The translations under genes were made by a program, and so were the position numbers. The notes below the pieces were generated by a model. That model had not been told where the DNA came from, searched no databases, and saw nothing but the letters and a program-made list of their open reading frames with translations. Positions 9,043 through 18,497 of a stretch of DNA of 64,000 nt are shown here, in pieces. The DNA lies in the NCBI GenBank assembly GCA_002067705.1, contig MVRL01000107.1:1-64000 (forward strand), written 5' to 3'. The DNA is from Methanosaeta sp. PtaU1.Bin112 (GTDB taxonomy: Archaea > Halobacteriota > Methanosarcinia > Methanotrichales > Methanotrichaceae). The first letter of the stretch is position 1. Every line of letters starts with the position of its first letter.

Positions 9043-10836
9043 ATGAAATGTCCTGAGACGAGATCTGCGATAGGGTTTTTTCTTTTCATGTTCTTTTGCT
9101 TTTCTTTTTCCTCCGCAGTTGTCGAGAATAGCGAATCGCCACACCAGTTATACCAAGACAGATCCAAACTGGCCGATCTAAATCTTAGCGGTCAGAATCT
9201 GTCCGCAGTTCATTTAAATCGTTCCGATATGAGGAGATGCATTTTTGATAAAGCTGATCTCAGTAGAGCTTACTTGCAAGGATCTGAAATATGCAATTCA
9301 TATCTCATAAAGGCCAATCTGACAGAGGCTAACATGGAGGAAACCAGTCTTCATAAATCAGATCTCTCTTTCGCAAATCTAAGAAGAGCAATTCTCGTCC
9401 TATCAGATCTATCTGGCACAAACCTCACCGGTGCAGATCTGACAGGCGCAGATCTGCAGCAATGTCTGATAAATGAAGCAAAGCTTGTTGGCGCAAAGCT
9501 GGACAATGCAAACCTGATGGCTTCGAACCTGAACTGTTCAGATTTGACCGATGCCAGCCTTGTTGGTTCGTATTTGAGGCGGGCTATTCTTCACAACGCT
9601 TCATTGGCAAGAGCAAACATCTCTGGCGCGAGTCTTGTGGGAGCCAACTTGATTTATGCAGATCTATCAAGGGCAGACCTCAGATGGGCAGATATCTCTG
9701 AAGCACGACTCTTTGGAGCAAAGTTTATCGATTCGAATATGTCAGAGTCTAATTTGATTTTTGCAAATCTGACGGGCACCAATCTCAGAAGATCGGACCT
9801 TTCCAACTCTATCCTCAGAGGATCTTGCTTTTCAAATGCCGATATGTCAAATGCTGATCTTTCAGATGCTGATATTTCAGGTGCGGAACTGCATGAAGCT
9901 ATGCTAACAGAAGCCAAACTGAGTCGGGCAAATGCTTCTGGGACATGCATGGATGGAGCAAACCTCAGCAAAGCGGATCTTTCCAATGCCAATCTTGATG
10001 ATGCCAAGATGCACGATGTCAAGCTTGTTGGAGCAAAGCTCATCGGTGCAGATGCCACAGGTGCCTGCATGGAGGACTCCGATCTCAGGGGCGCGAACCT
10101 GACTGGAATGAGGCTTGTTGAAACCAATATGGTAAGCTCCATTATGAAGGGAATCAATATGCGCCGTGCCGTGGCTATGAGTGCAAAGATGAGTTGGGCA
10201 GATTTAAGTGATAGCATATTATCAGCAAGTCAGCTTTCCAGGGTAGAGTTCTATGGCACTAACCTGAGCAAATCGGATTTGAGCAAAGCCGATCTAACAA
10301 GAGCCTATATGATGAGGTCAAACCTGACTGGTTCAGACCTGATGGACGCTGATCTGACTTACACCGACCTGAGCAATGCCAATCTTAAAGATGCCAACCT
10401 GAATTCGGCAAATCTTTACGGGACGGCTTTAAATGGAGCGAACCTTACAGGCTCGGATCTGGTTTCAGCAAATCTGCAGGGCTTGAATTTGATGGGCTCC
10501 AATTTCTATCAGACCAAATTGGATGGGTCTACCTTACAGGGTCCAATGCTCATCCAAGATGTTAATTTGGGAAATGCCAGTCTGAGAAATGCCAGGCTGG
10601 AACTGATTCTATTAAAGAACGTAAGCCTAGCTGGTTCAGATCTCAGAGGAGCCAATCTCACAATGATCATGATGATGGGGGTTGATCTGAGTAACGCGAA
10701 CCTAAAAGGCATAAAATATGACGAATTCAGCCTGCAAAATCTCCTCAACTCCAAACTCAACGGAGTCAGTATGGATGATGGCTTAAAGAATGATTTGAAT
10801 AGCCTGAGAGCAATGGAGATGAAATATAAAGAGTGA
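9043..10836 (+). CDS. Secreted pentapeptide-repeat protein
   Basis: 597 residues. A signal peptide (SAIGFFLFMFFCFSFSSAVV) is followed by about 100 tandem five-residue units of the A(D/N)LXX type, running almost to the end with only a short polar tail. Such repeats fold into a right-handed quadrilateral beta-helix, here long enough for a rod of about 20-25 turns. The start at 9043 was chosen because it places the signal peptide at the N-terminus. Exported long pentapeptide rods have no settled function; a structural or adhesive surface role is inferred. Stop overlaps the start of the next small secreted protein. Confidence 0.88.
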   Translation: MKCPETRSAIGFFLFMFFCFSFSSAVVENSESPHQLYQDRSKLADLNLSGQNLSAVHLNRSDMRRCIFDKADLSRAYLQGSEICNSYLIKANLTEANMEETSLHKSDLSFANLRRAILVLSDLSGTNLTGADLTGADLQQCLINEAKLVGAKLDNANLMASNLNCSDLTDASLVGSYLRRAILHNASLARANISGASLVGANLIYADLSRADLRWADISEARLFGAKFIDSNMSESNLIFANLTGTNLRRSDLSNSILRGSCFSNADMSNADLSDADISGAELHEAMLTEAKLSRANASGTCMDGANLSKADLSNANLDDAKMHDVKLVGAKLIGADATGACMEDSDLRGANLTGMRLVETNMVSSIMKGINMRRAVAMSAKMSWADLSDSILSASQLSRVEFYGTNLSKSDLSKADLTRAYMMRSNLTGSDLMDADLTYTDLSNANLKDANLNSANLYGTALNGANLTGSDLVSANLQGLNLMGSNFYQTKLDGSTLQGPMLIQDVNLGNASLRNARLELILLKNVSLAGSDLRGANLTMIMMMGVDLSNANLKGIKYDEFSLQNLLNSKLNGVSMDDGLKNDLNSLRAMEMKYKE

Positions 10837-11138
10837 CATTGCACATGATACATCCTAAGATAAGAATAATATTATTCATCATGATCTCACTTCTCATAGG
10901 GATGCTCCAATCCGCCTCAGCATCAGGAAATGACATAATTGAGCTGAAAGAGCGACTATCCTCATTTGACGATCCGAAGATTACCGTCCAGGATCTTGCA
11001 TTCTTTCTCATGACTCACAACTTCGATGCAAAACCTACTGGCAACGGCGTAGAACTGGACTTGGATGGAACGATATACAAGCTTGTCCCAAATGGCAATA
11101 AGCCAGGATTATGCGATATTTCGCCAGCTATTCCCTGA
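10833..11138 (+). CDS. Small secreted protein coupled to the pentapeptide protein
   Basis: 101 residues from a GTG that overlaps the preceding stop by four bases (GTGA); the ATG at 10845 would remove four residues. Signal peptide at about 8-30 (RIILFIMISLLIGMLQSASA). The mature region has the pattern TVQDLAFFLMTHNFDA ... LDLDGTIYKLVPNG, which looks like a compact alpha/beta fold. I do not recognise the family. Coupling with the pentapeptide gene suggests the two products work together outside the cell. Confidence 0.65.
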   Translation: MTLHMIHPKIRIILFIMISLLIGMLQSASASGNDIIELKERLSSFDDPKITVQDLAFFLMTHNFDAKPTGNGVELDLDGTIYKLVPNGNKPGLCDISPAIP

Positions 11139-11218
11139 TTATGTCATGAGACATAGATATAACAAAAGCCAAAACAAGATTATCGATAGTGCAATCAAGG
11201 CGACAGACCTGCGACCAG

Positions 11219-14134
11219 TTATCCCCAGAACCTCTTCGTCCTGGCATACTCCCTCTCAGCCTTCAGTATGTCCCTGTAAAACTCCAGCTCGTCATTCTGC
11301 CCCTTTCCCACGACCCTCGCCGCCGTCTCCGGGCCAAGCCCCCGGCTGGCCAGCGCAATAGCAGCGGTTTTGCCGTAGCTCAAGACCAGGTTGGCATTGC
11401 GAAATACTCGCTTTGTCCTGCGCTTGTCTTCGGAGGTCTTCTTCTTCTCCTGCTTCTTAACGACTTTGATCTCCTCTTCCTCCCAGGGCTTGAGAGCGGC
11501 AACCATGTGCGATCCGCATAATGGACACTCAGGCCGCTCTGGCACACGCTCAACCTGTCTCATGCTCTTCCATTTTTTGCAGTTCACGCAAAAGAGGAGA
11601 ACACGATCGTTCATGATGCGATTCTTGAGCAAATCGATGACCGCAGCATCGGCATGCTCCGGCGATGTCACATCCCGGCCACCCCCCCGCCCTGAGATTC
11701 CGATGGGGCTGGGTGAGCTGCAAATGACCTCAATGGTGCCGTCCTTAATTTTCTCCAGCACCCACCTGGCCCTTTCTATGTCCAGCCGGTCATGATAGAT
11801 CTCCCGCAGCGCCTCTTTGTACATGGGAGTGCCCTCAAAGACGGCAAGCAGCTTTGCCATGCTCACCCGCTGATAGTCTACATCTCTAGAAAAGGCCCCG
11901 AATTTGCGGGCTACATGCACCATCTTCCAGCGCAGGAGAGTGGTGTTCTTGAGAGTCATCTCCAAAATGGGCTCTACGTAAGTCGGATCGAGCTCGATCA
12001 GCAGCTTTTTGATCTCCTCCGCGAGCAGGGCACGGGGCAGAGTCAGCTCAATACGGTAGGGATCGATCTGCAGGGCCACATTGCTTCCGAACCGGGCGGA
12101 GAGTATAGAAGTTATCACTCTGCCAAGTGTGTCATTGGTCTTATGGCCGAAGCAGGCGTTGATGATAGCCCCCTCCCCACCGCTCTCCACCACAATATGG
12201 GATTCATCAGGAACAGGCAGGTTTTTTTCCATCTGCTTTTTGATGAGATCCACAAGCTCTTTTGCAGCAGCATCATCGAGAGGATACCTGCTCAAGAGCA
12301 TTGCTGCCGCCCTATCAACTGCCGCTCTGTCCCCTGCCGCAGCATTTCCTGCATCCTCATCGCTTGCAGAATCATCGCCTCCGACCTCCTCACCTTCCCG
12401 CCCATCACCGGCGCTTCCAACATCGGCACCCACTTCGCTTCCTCTGCCTTCCAGAGCCTGCATGATCTCCCGCCGGATGCAGCCTACCTCCTGAGCCACG
12501 GCAAAGGGAACGGGAATCTCTTCTCCTGTCCAGCTGGGAATCTCTCCACTGCGGTGAATGGGCACCACCTTGATCTCATTGTCCTCGATCTCAGTGATCT
12601 CCCAGATCTCCCCTTTGGTGACGAATGTGGACCCAGGCTGGGCGAAGCTGACCACGAATGCCTCATCCAGAGTGCCGACAGAACGGCGGCCCACTATGTC
12701 ATAGACGTTGTACCTCTTCTCATCCGGAATCATGGAGAGATTTTCAATGTAGTACTCCCGCGCCTTGCGAGTCCTCTGCAGGATATCGCCTTGCGGCCTC
12801 ACCAGTCTGTGCTCTGCCATCTGAGCAATGACGCCATCCATCTCTTCCTCAGATAGATCTCGAAAGGGATAAGCTCTGGCGACGATTCTGTGAACCGTTT
12901 TCCGGTCTATGTCGCCAAAATCCATCTCCAGTCCCACAATCTGATTGGCCAGGACATCTGCGGGATTCTCGTGAACCTGGATATCTTCCAGCTCTCCAGC
13001 TGCCGCTCTACGGGAGATGGCGCAGGCCTCGGCCACGTCATCGGCGCTGGTAGCAATGATGGTTCCGGATGAGATCAGGCCTATCCTGTGGCCGGAACGT
13101 CCAACCCTCTGCAAAAGGCGGGAGACCGCTCGGGGCGAGCTGTACTGAATAACGTGGTCCACATCGCCGATATCAATTCCCAGCTCCATGGAGGAGGTGC
13201 AGATCAGGCCGCGCATGTCACCGGCCTTGAAGGCATCTTCAGCCTCCACTCGCGCTTCCACGGATAGGCTGCCGTGGTGCACGCCAATAGGCTCGCCAAG
13301 CTGGCGGAACCGGGAGCCCAGGACCTCCGCCGCCTGCCGGGTGTTGACAAAGATGAGGCACTTTTTGCTGTGCACAATCTCCCGGATGAAGCGAATCTGC
13401 GCTGCCAGATGAGGATCGCACTCCAGGGTGCTGGCCATGGCATAGTCGCCTCTGACCGGAGCGGGGCTCGTCACCCGAAAATCGCTGGCCCTCTCTACGT
13501 CCGTCTCTATGATTTTATAGCTTCGTCCCGTTCCTGCGAGCAGCCTGGCCACGGATTCGGGGGAGCCTACGGTAGCGGAAAGGCCGATTCTCTGAAAATT
13601 TCCAGCAAGCTCTGCCAGCCTCTCCAGGAGCACAGCCAGCTGCGAGCCGCGCTTGGTTGAGGCCATCTCATGCACCTCATCGACCACCACAGTCTTGACA
13701 GTGGAGAGATTCTTTCGCAGGAGCTTTCCGGTGAGCATTATTTGCAATGTTTCCGGGGTGGTGATGAGAAGGTCCGGCGGCTTCAGGGCCTGCCTTCTCC
13801 TATCCGCCTGGCTGGTGTCGCCGTGACGAACGGCGACGCTGATCTGCAGCTTCTTTCCCCACTCCTGGAACCGGCGCAGCATGTCCCGGTTCAGGGCGCG
13901 AAGCGGGGTGATATAGACAGCCTTTGTGCCTTTAACCTTGCTGGAGAGAATCTGATGAAAGATAGGAAGGATTGCCGCCTCAGTCTTTCCCGTGCCAGTG
14001 GGAGCGATGAGCAGCACATTCTCTCCGGAGAGAATAGCAGGAATAGCCTCTTTTTGCGGCTCTGTCGGCTCAAAGATCCTCTCTTCCTCTAGCTTTGCTC
14101 TGATCTGGTCATGGAGACGGAGGAAAGCGTTCAC
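11219..14134 (-). CDS. Lhr-type superfamily 2 DNA/RNA helicase
   Basis: 971 residues. RecA1 carries the Q-motif region, Walker A APTGTGKT (44-51), TPLRALN, the DEVH box near 153 and the motif III GLSATVGS; RecA2 carries FVNTRQAAE, the LGIDIGDVDHV motif and the QRVGRSGHR motif VI. This domain set followed by winged-helix and long C-terminal domains is that of the archaeal Lhr family, which acts in DNA repair and possibly RNA metabolism. A zinc-ribbon-like CVNC ... CPLC pair lies near residue 870, as in archaeal aLhr2. An acidic, Ala-rich low-complexity insert (about 555-600) separates domains. Single-gene unit. Confidence 0.9.
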   Translation of the reverse strand: MNAFLRLHDQIRAKLEEERIFEPTEPQKEAIPAILSGENVLLIAPTGTGKTEAAILPIFHQILSSKVKGTKAVYITPLRALNRDMLRRFQEWGKKLQISVAVRHGDTSQADRRRQALKPPDLLITTPETLQIMLTGKLLRKNLSTVKTVVVDEVHEMASTKRGSQLAVLLERLAELAGNFQRIGLSATVGSPESVARLLAGTGRSYKIIETDVERASDFRVTSPAPVRGDYAMASTLECDPHLAAQIRFIREIVHSKKCLIFVNTRQAAEVLGSRFRQLGEPIGVHHGSLSVEARVEAEDAFKAGDMRGLICTSSMELGIDIGDVDHVIQYSSPRAVSRLLQRVGRSGHRIGLISSGTIIATSADDVAEACAISRRAAAGELEDIQVHENPADVLANQIVGLEMDFGDIDRKTVHRIVARAYPFRDLSEEEMDGVIAQMAEHRLVRPQGDILQRTRKAREYYIENLSMIPDEKRYNVYDIVGRRSVGTLDEAFVVSFAQPGSTFVTKGEIWEITEIEDNEIKVVPIHRSGEIPSWTGEEIPVPFAVAQEVGCIRREIMQALEGRGSEVGADVGSAGDGREGEEVGGDDSASDEDAGNAAAGDRAAVDRAAAMLLSRYPLDDAAAKELVDLIKKQMEKNLPVPDESHIVVESGGEGAIINACFGHKTNDTLGRVITSILSARFGSNVALQIDPYRIELTLPRALLAEEIKKLLIELDPTYVEPILEMTLKNTTLLRWKMVHVARKFGAFSRDVDYQRVSMAKLLAVFEGTPMYKEALREIYHDRLDIERARWVLEKIKDGTIEVICSSPSPIGISGRGGGRDVTSPEHADAAVIDLLKNRIMNDRVLLFCVNCKKWKSMRQVERVPERPECPLCGSHMVAALKPWEEEEIKVVKKQEKKKTSEDKRRTKRVFRNANLVLSYGKTAAIALASRGLGPETAARVVGKGQNDELEFYRDILKAEREYARTKRFWG

Positions 14135-14307
14135 AAATCATCATTTCTGAGCGGGTGTATGAAAGCTTTGCGGCAAAGACGATCCATACCTCGTCGATGA
14201 ACGATTATGAAGAAAGCGGCAAAGCCTGGCAGATGAAACAAAAAATGTTGTGCTGATTGATTCATGCGATAAATGCTCTTTTCGAACTTGGAGCATATCT
14301 CATGATT

Positions 14308-15225
14308 CTATCGATCGGCGTAGATCCCAGATCCCAGCCACCATGTATCATCCACTTTTGCGACATAGCTCAATTTGAATCCTTGGGTCATATTTCTCTC
14401 TGGGTCCTGCTTGAGGTAGTAAATGAATCCGCCTCCGTTTTGGGCCAATGCAGTCATATCCTTGTTGTATTCAACGCCATTGGAGTCTTTGGCATCAATC
14501 CTGTTCTCTCCTACAAATTCCGGCTGAATAGGCTGCGCTAGATTGGTGCCATTGAAGTCAAAGGCAAATACATAGCGGTTTGCTTGCACAAAGCGTCCAT
14601 TTTTATCATTGAAGGCCTTTAAGGCCACCTCTTTGGTAGTATTTAAGGCGAAGTCTCTTGCATCATTTACAAAAGCTACGAGATCTTCTCTTGATTGGTT
14701 GCTGAAGACAGGCTCCTGCACAGGAAGATAGACGCCCGCACCCAGCCACATATCTTCATCCGCTTTGACAACGTAGGTCAGCTTTAGCTCCTTTGCTCCG
14801 GGATGAGCAGGATTCGGCCAGATATAGTATGAAAATCCGCTTCCTCTTTTGGCAACCTCACGCATGTTCCTCTTGAGGGCGACGCCATTGGAATCGGTCA
14901 AGTTGATCACATCTTTGCCTATCAATTTGGGCTCATACGGATGAGCTAAACAGGTTCCATTAAAATCGTAAACAATTATATAGAGATCCCCTCTAACAAA
15001 ATCGCCCTTAGGATCATTAAAGACATTCAGAGCCTTATTCTTGCCCTGCTGCACAACATAGTCTCTGGCCTCAATCACAAAGGCAATCAGTTCATCTCTT
15101 TCCTGGCTGTTTAGAATGTATGCATTGCTCTCGTTTTCACCTATGCTCTCCGCCCAGCCAACTGAAGACATGCCTAAAAGAGCGACTACAGCGGCAAAGG
15201 CTACAGCAAATATAATGCGTCTCAT
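14308..15225 (-). CDS. Secreted tandem Cache-domain protein (two sCache_2-like domains)
   Basis: 305 residues: signal peptide (1-25), then two homologous domains of about 130 residues (45-170 and 180-305). Each repeats the same landmarks: a helix with FVxEARD/FVNDARD, ALNVFND / ALKAFND, a strand Y.FAFDFNGT.LA.P, a ligand-pocket loop DSNGV, and a final strand LSYV/LTYV ending WxLGxGIY. This is the single-Cache type 2 pattern normally found as the sensor of chemoreceptors and kinases for small organic acids. Here there is no transmembrane or signalling domain, so it is probably a free or surface-attached ligand binder. The same pair ends the solute-binding protein at 30450-32096. Confidence 0.85.
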   Translation of the reverse strand: MRRIIFAVAFAAVVALLGMSSVGWAESIGENESNAYILNSQERDELIAFVIEARDYVVQQGKNKALNVFNDPKGDFVRGDLYIIVYDFNGTCLAHPYEPKLIGKDVINLTDSNGVALKRNMREVAKRGSGFSYYIWPNPAHPGAKELKLTYVVKADEDMWLGAGVYLPVQEPVFSNQSREDLVAFVNDARDFALNTTKEVALKAFNDKNGRFVQANRYVFAFDFNGTNLAQPIQPEFVGENRIDAKDSNGVEYNKDMTALAQNGGGFIYYLKQDPERNMTQGFKLSYVAKVDDTWWLGSGIYADR

Positions 15226-15306
15226 ATTCGGTCTCCCCCTTGATTTAGATACATCGGCTTATTTGATTATTGTATTCCCTTTATTTCTTGATGCACTTTT
15301 CAGAGT

Positions 15307-16275
15307 CTATCCGATGGAACTGGAACCGGCAGCTGATTTCACAAGCTCGCACAATGCCTCGTTTACGGGCACCTCTATCTTATGCTTTCTTGCCTGGCGA
15401 ATGATATAGCCGTTAATGGAATCAATCTCTGTATTCCTGCCATTTATCATATCCTGAAGCATGCTTGAGGTATTGGCAGACGTCTTCTCTGCCACAGAAA
15501 TGACCATATCCAATACGCTCCTCTCCTCTCGCCGGATTCCCTCAAAGGCGGCAACGGTCACTGCTTCCCTGACCACAGACTGAACTGTGTTTTGTAGAAT
15601 GGGAGCGAGTACAACCCCATTCTCCCGGCGGGTTAGAGCGGTTATTGGATTGATCACGGCATTGGCGAAGAGCTTGCTGTATTGATGCTCCTTAAAATCC
15701 GGGGAAAATTCTATCTCAAAGCCCTTTTCTTTAAATCTCTCTGCCATAAATTTCCCCAGACCTTCGTCGATTTTAGCCTCAATGATCGTCTTTCCTTTTC
15801 CTTTCAGCTCCACCATGCCATCCTCTGAGAACTTGACGCCCATAATTGTGATTCCCTCAAATACCTGAGAATCTAGCAGCCCAAGCTCACCAAAAGACTC
15901 TCGATTTCCCATGCCATTCATGAGCAGTATGAATATGGCATCTTTCAGCCGCTCTTGCAAGAGCCCGGACCTCTTCAGTTCATCGCAGACTGCAGAGAGG
16001 GAATAGGTCTTAACACATACTATTACTATATTTGGATAAAAATCATTTGCTTTCAGATCGGCAAGATCGGAAAAGCAATACTTGAAATGCAGCAGCTCTT
16101 TTTTTTCCAGAAGGGAAAGCCGCAGGCCCAGTTCGCTTATTGCTTTTATATGGCTCTTTCTTCCTAAAAGCGCCACATTTTCAATCATTCCCTCTGATCC
16201 GCTAGCGGGATCTGAAAGAAGGTATCCCATTAATGAGCCAATGGCTCCAGCACCATAAATCAATATGTCTGCCAT
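15307..16275 (-). CDS. panE: 2-dehydropantoate 2-reductase family protein (PanE/ApbA)
   Basis: 322 residues. The NADP-binding Rossmann motif GAGAIGS is at 8-14, followed by VCVKTY (with the catalytic-region Lys), LMNGMGN and the C-terminal helical domain with KLFANAVINPITALTRREN. PanE reduces ketopantoate to pantoate on the way to coenzyme A. Several paralogues with this fold act on other 2-oxo acids, so the substrate is not proven. Single gene between the Cache protein and a divergent unknown gene. Confidence 0.82.
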   Translation of the reverse strand: MADILIYGAGAIGSLMGYLLSDPASGSEGMIENVALLGRKSHIKAISELGLRLSLLEKKELLHFKYCFSDLADLKANDFYPNIVIVCVKTYSLSAVCDELKRSGLLQERLKDAIFILLMNGMGNRESFGELGLLDSQVFEGITIMGVKFSEDGMVELKGKGKTIIEAKIDEGLGKFMAERFKEKGFEIEFSPDFKEHQYSKLFANAVINPITALTRRENGVVLAPILQNTVQSVVREAVTVAAFEGIRREERSVLDMVISVAEKTSANTSSMLQDMINGRNTEIDSINGYIIRQARKHKIEVPVNEALCELVKSAAGSSSIG

Positions 16276-16415
16276 TTCAATTCATTAAAACATAAGTCAC
16301 CTGCCACTATAAAAATCTCTTCAGAGCCGATAAAATGTATCATTGATTATTAATATATTCGTGCATGCAAAAAGCTTAATTATTAATGTATTTGTAAACC
16401 TTCCAGGGCTTTTGT

Positions 16416-16952
16416 ATGAAGGACGAATTCGAGAGAAAGACCTTTGAGCAAAAGGTATCTTATTTAATAGACAACCTGAGGCAATTGCCAGACGAGCTGG
16501 CTAATGAGGGCATAGAGGTACTGGCAAAGGCAGGCGAGACAGAGTATGCAGTCGTCTTGGCCAGAGACAAAGGAATGACTGATAAGGCAATAGCCATCCT
16601 GACGGATGCAGGAGACTATCTCTGGGCAGCCCTGATCGCCAGGAACGCTGGTCAAGAAGCTCTCTGCCAGAAGCTTTACAGAGATGGATTGCAATACTAC
16701 ACCGATATGGAGATGTTCGGAAGAGCTATCTCTGCAGCCACCGCCCTGGGCATATCTCAAGATGAGATTGATGATCTCTATCGAAGAGGCGTTGCCAGAG
16801 AGAGCCAGGGCGTAGACCTTGCTCACAGCAGAGATCTGATCGATTGCGCGATGCAATCTCTGGATATGTCGATCATCGGCAGGGATGATGAGCTATCCAG
16901 ACAGGTTATGCAGGCTGTGCATGAAGAAATGGAAAAGAATGAAAAAAAATAA
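16416..16952 (+). CDS. Soluble alpha-helical repeat protein of unknown function
   Basis: 178 residues, no signal peptide. The sequence is built of paired helices with motifs such as EVLAKAGETEYAVVLARDKG and DAGDYLWAALIARNAG, resembling an alpha-solenoid (TPR/HEAT-like) but without the TPR consensus. Short AT-rich promoter region with TTAATATATT at about 16348-16357. It is convergent with RNase Z with 30 bases between. Function unknown. Confidence 0.7.
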   Translation: MKDEFERKTFEQKVSYLIDNLRQLPDELANEGIEVLAKAGETEYAVVLARDKGMTDKAIAILTDAGDYLWAALIARNAGQEALCQKLYRDGLQYYTDMEMFGRAISAATALGISQDEIDDLYRRGVARESQGVDLAHSRDLIDCAMQSLDMSIIGRDDELSRQVMQAVHEEMEKNEKK

Positions 16953-16982
16953 TTCGCGCATGGGCATTGGCTGCCCAATCTC

Positions 16983-17900
16983 TCACTCATCCTTTAGATG
17001 GATTTCCAGGGACATTAGATCCTCTGCCGCGATAGTCCTCTCGAAGATGGATTTCGCCTCTCTTAGAAGCTGATGGGTATCCTCAGAATAGCGAGAGCTG
17101 ATATGAGTAAGAACAAGCTTTCCTACATCTGCATTTTTAGCGATTAGAGCTGCCTCTGCAGCGGTGCTGTGTTTGGTCTCTTTGGCCCAGTCTGCCATAT
17201 CATTTGCCAGAGCGCAATCGTGGATCAGCAGATCTGCACCCCGGCTTGCCAGCTCTACGGACCGGCAGGGCCTTGTATCTCCGGTATAGACGATCTTTCT
17301 TCCCGGCCTCGCTGGTCCCATAACCTGATGGGGCTGTATTTTTCTGCCGTCGATCTCAATTGCCTGTCCATGCTGAAGCTTTCCGAACAGGGGCCCAGGA
17401 GGTATGCCGAGGGATATGGCTGCATCGCGGTTGAACCGACCAAGACGAGTGTCCTCCTCCAAAGAATAACCCAGGCTGGGAACGCTATGTTGAGTCGATA
17501 TTGCCCTTACCTGGAAGCCTTTCATCTTCAGCACGTCTCCCGGCGCAAGCTCTATCGCCTGAACATCGAAGTTGCGCGAGAAGTAACAGATGGATTTGAA
17601 ACACTCCACGAGATTCATGGTATGAATTGGCCCGACAATGGTTATCGGATCGGTCCGTCCTTGAAAAGCCATTGTCTCCAATAGCCCGGGAATTCCCAGG
17701 ATATGATCGGCATGCAGATGAGTGAGGAAGATGTAATGCAAGCGCATCATGCCAGTTCTCGCTCGCATCATCTGCCTTTGCGTGCCCTCCGCACAGTCGA
17801 AGAGTATCATCTCTCCCTCGCGGTTGATGAGGATGGCCGAAGGATTTCTCTCCGGCGTAGGAAGAGATCCGGCTGTTCCCAAGAAGGTTACATTTAGCAT
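16983..17900 (-). CDS. rnz: Ribonuclease Z (tRNA 3' endonuclease)
   Basis: 305 residues, the usual length of the short RNase Z. The metallo-beta-lactamase motif THLHADH gives zinc ligands H61, H63, D65 and H66; further ligands are H138 (STQHSVPSLGY), D208 (YTGDTRP) and H266 (LTHISSRY). The exosite/FNR-like loop with LPPGP-type sequence (GIPPGPLFGKLQ) is present. The enzyme trims the 3' trailer of tRNA precursors before CCA addition. It is divergent from a 39-residue membrane ORF. Confidence 0.93.
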   Translation of the reverse strand: MLNVTFLGTAGSLPTPERNPSAILINREGEMILFDCAEGTQRQMMRARTGMMRLHYIFLTHLHADHILGIPGLLETMAFQGRTDPITIVGPIHTMNLVECFKSICYFSRNFDVQAIELAPGDVLKMKGFQVRAISTQHSVPSLGYSLEEDTRLGRFNRDAAISLGIPPGPLFGKLQHGQAIEIDGRKIQPHQVMGPARPGRKIVYTGDTRPCRSVELASRGADLLIHDCALANDMADWAKETKHSTAAEAALIAKNADVGKLVLTHISSRYSEDTHQLLREAKSIFERTIAAEDLMSLEIHLKDE

Positions 17901-18010
17901 CTTTCGGCCTCTCTATAGTTCACCGGGGAGAGACACATGTTTTCACATATCATCTTTTGCATGCAAACCTTTATCTGATAAAAGAGAAGGCACATCTGTT
18001 GGTGTAGGAA

Positions 18011-18130
18011 ATGGATGCGATTGCAATTGTCGAGTGGCTTCAGGCCCTGTTGATAGTGGTGCTCTTCCTGGGAATAATGGCGGCAAGCTTCAAGGTCTGG
18101 CGCTGGAATTATGTAACCCCGCCCAGATAG
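18011..18130 (+). CDS. 39-residue single-span membrane protein
   Basis: An ATG at 18011 opens a 39-codon frame ending TAG at 18128-18130. The product has a short acidic N-terminus, one strongly hydrophobic helix (about residues 11-25, LQALLIVVLFLGIMA) and a basic/aromatic C-terminus (KVWRWNYVTPPR), obeying the positive-inside rule. GGTGT lies about five bases before the start, and a TATA-like CTTTATCTG lies near 17971. An in-frame stop just upstream means it is not part of a larger gene. The function is unknown; it could be a small subunit or regulator of a membrane complex. Confidence 0.5.
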   Translation: MDAIAIVEWLQALLIVVLFLGIMAASFKVWRWNYVTPPR

Positions 18131-18497
18131 AGAAAAGGCGCATAGACAGAGTATATCTTCGATGTTTATTATCTATTTTTGCGACAATAGCGGGCATTAG
18201 GTAGCGAAATGTGGCCTCTGGAAGATCTCTATAGCCACGATACTTCCCAATATCCCATAAATCATAAAACACTGAACACCCAAATGTCGTGCACTTTCAT
18301 GATGAAAACTATATGATCGAGATCACATTTATAAATGAAAACTGCTTCCTTCCCTAAACAGATCAGCCAATGAAATGATCAGCCAGAAAATAAGATGATG
18401 CAAGAGGAAAAATAAAAGACGCAAAAAGGATATTGATAATATAAATAAAGAATATGAGAGTCAATAGCCTATAACAGTCACGTATTGGAGGAGATCT
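18131..18497 (+). promoter_or_regulatory. Intergenic region with S-layer gene promoter and long leader
   Basis: No gene seen. A good archaeal box A (CATTTATAAATG) lies at about 18327-18338, which would start transcription near 18360 and leave a 5' leader of about 135 bases. Directly before the S-layer ATG at 18498 is a strong ribosome-binding site GGAGGAG. A long structured leader and strong site fit a very highly expressed gene. Confidence 0.55.

Noticed and set aside
9654-10217. 187-residue minus-strand frame within the pentapeptide gene
   Set aside because: It arises from the repetitive codon pattern of the repeats on the other strand.
13204-13660. Several frames of 60-130 codons opposite the Lhr helicase
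   Set aside because: All lie within the helicase gene and share none of its conserved motifs; they are shadows produced by its GC-rich codons.
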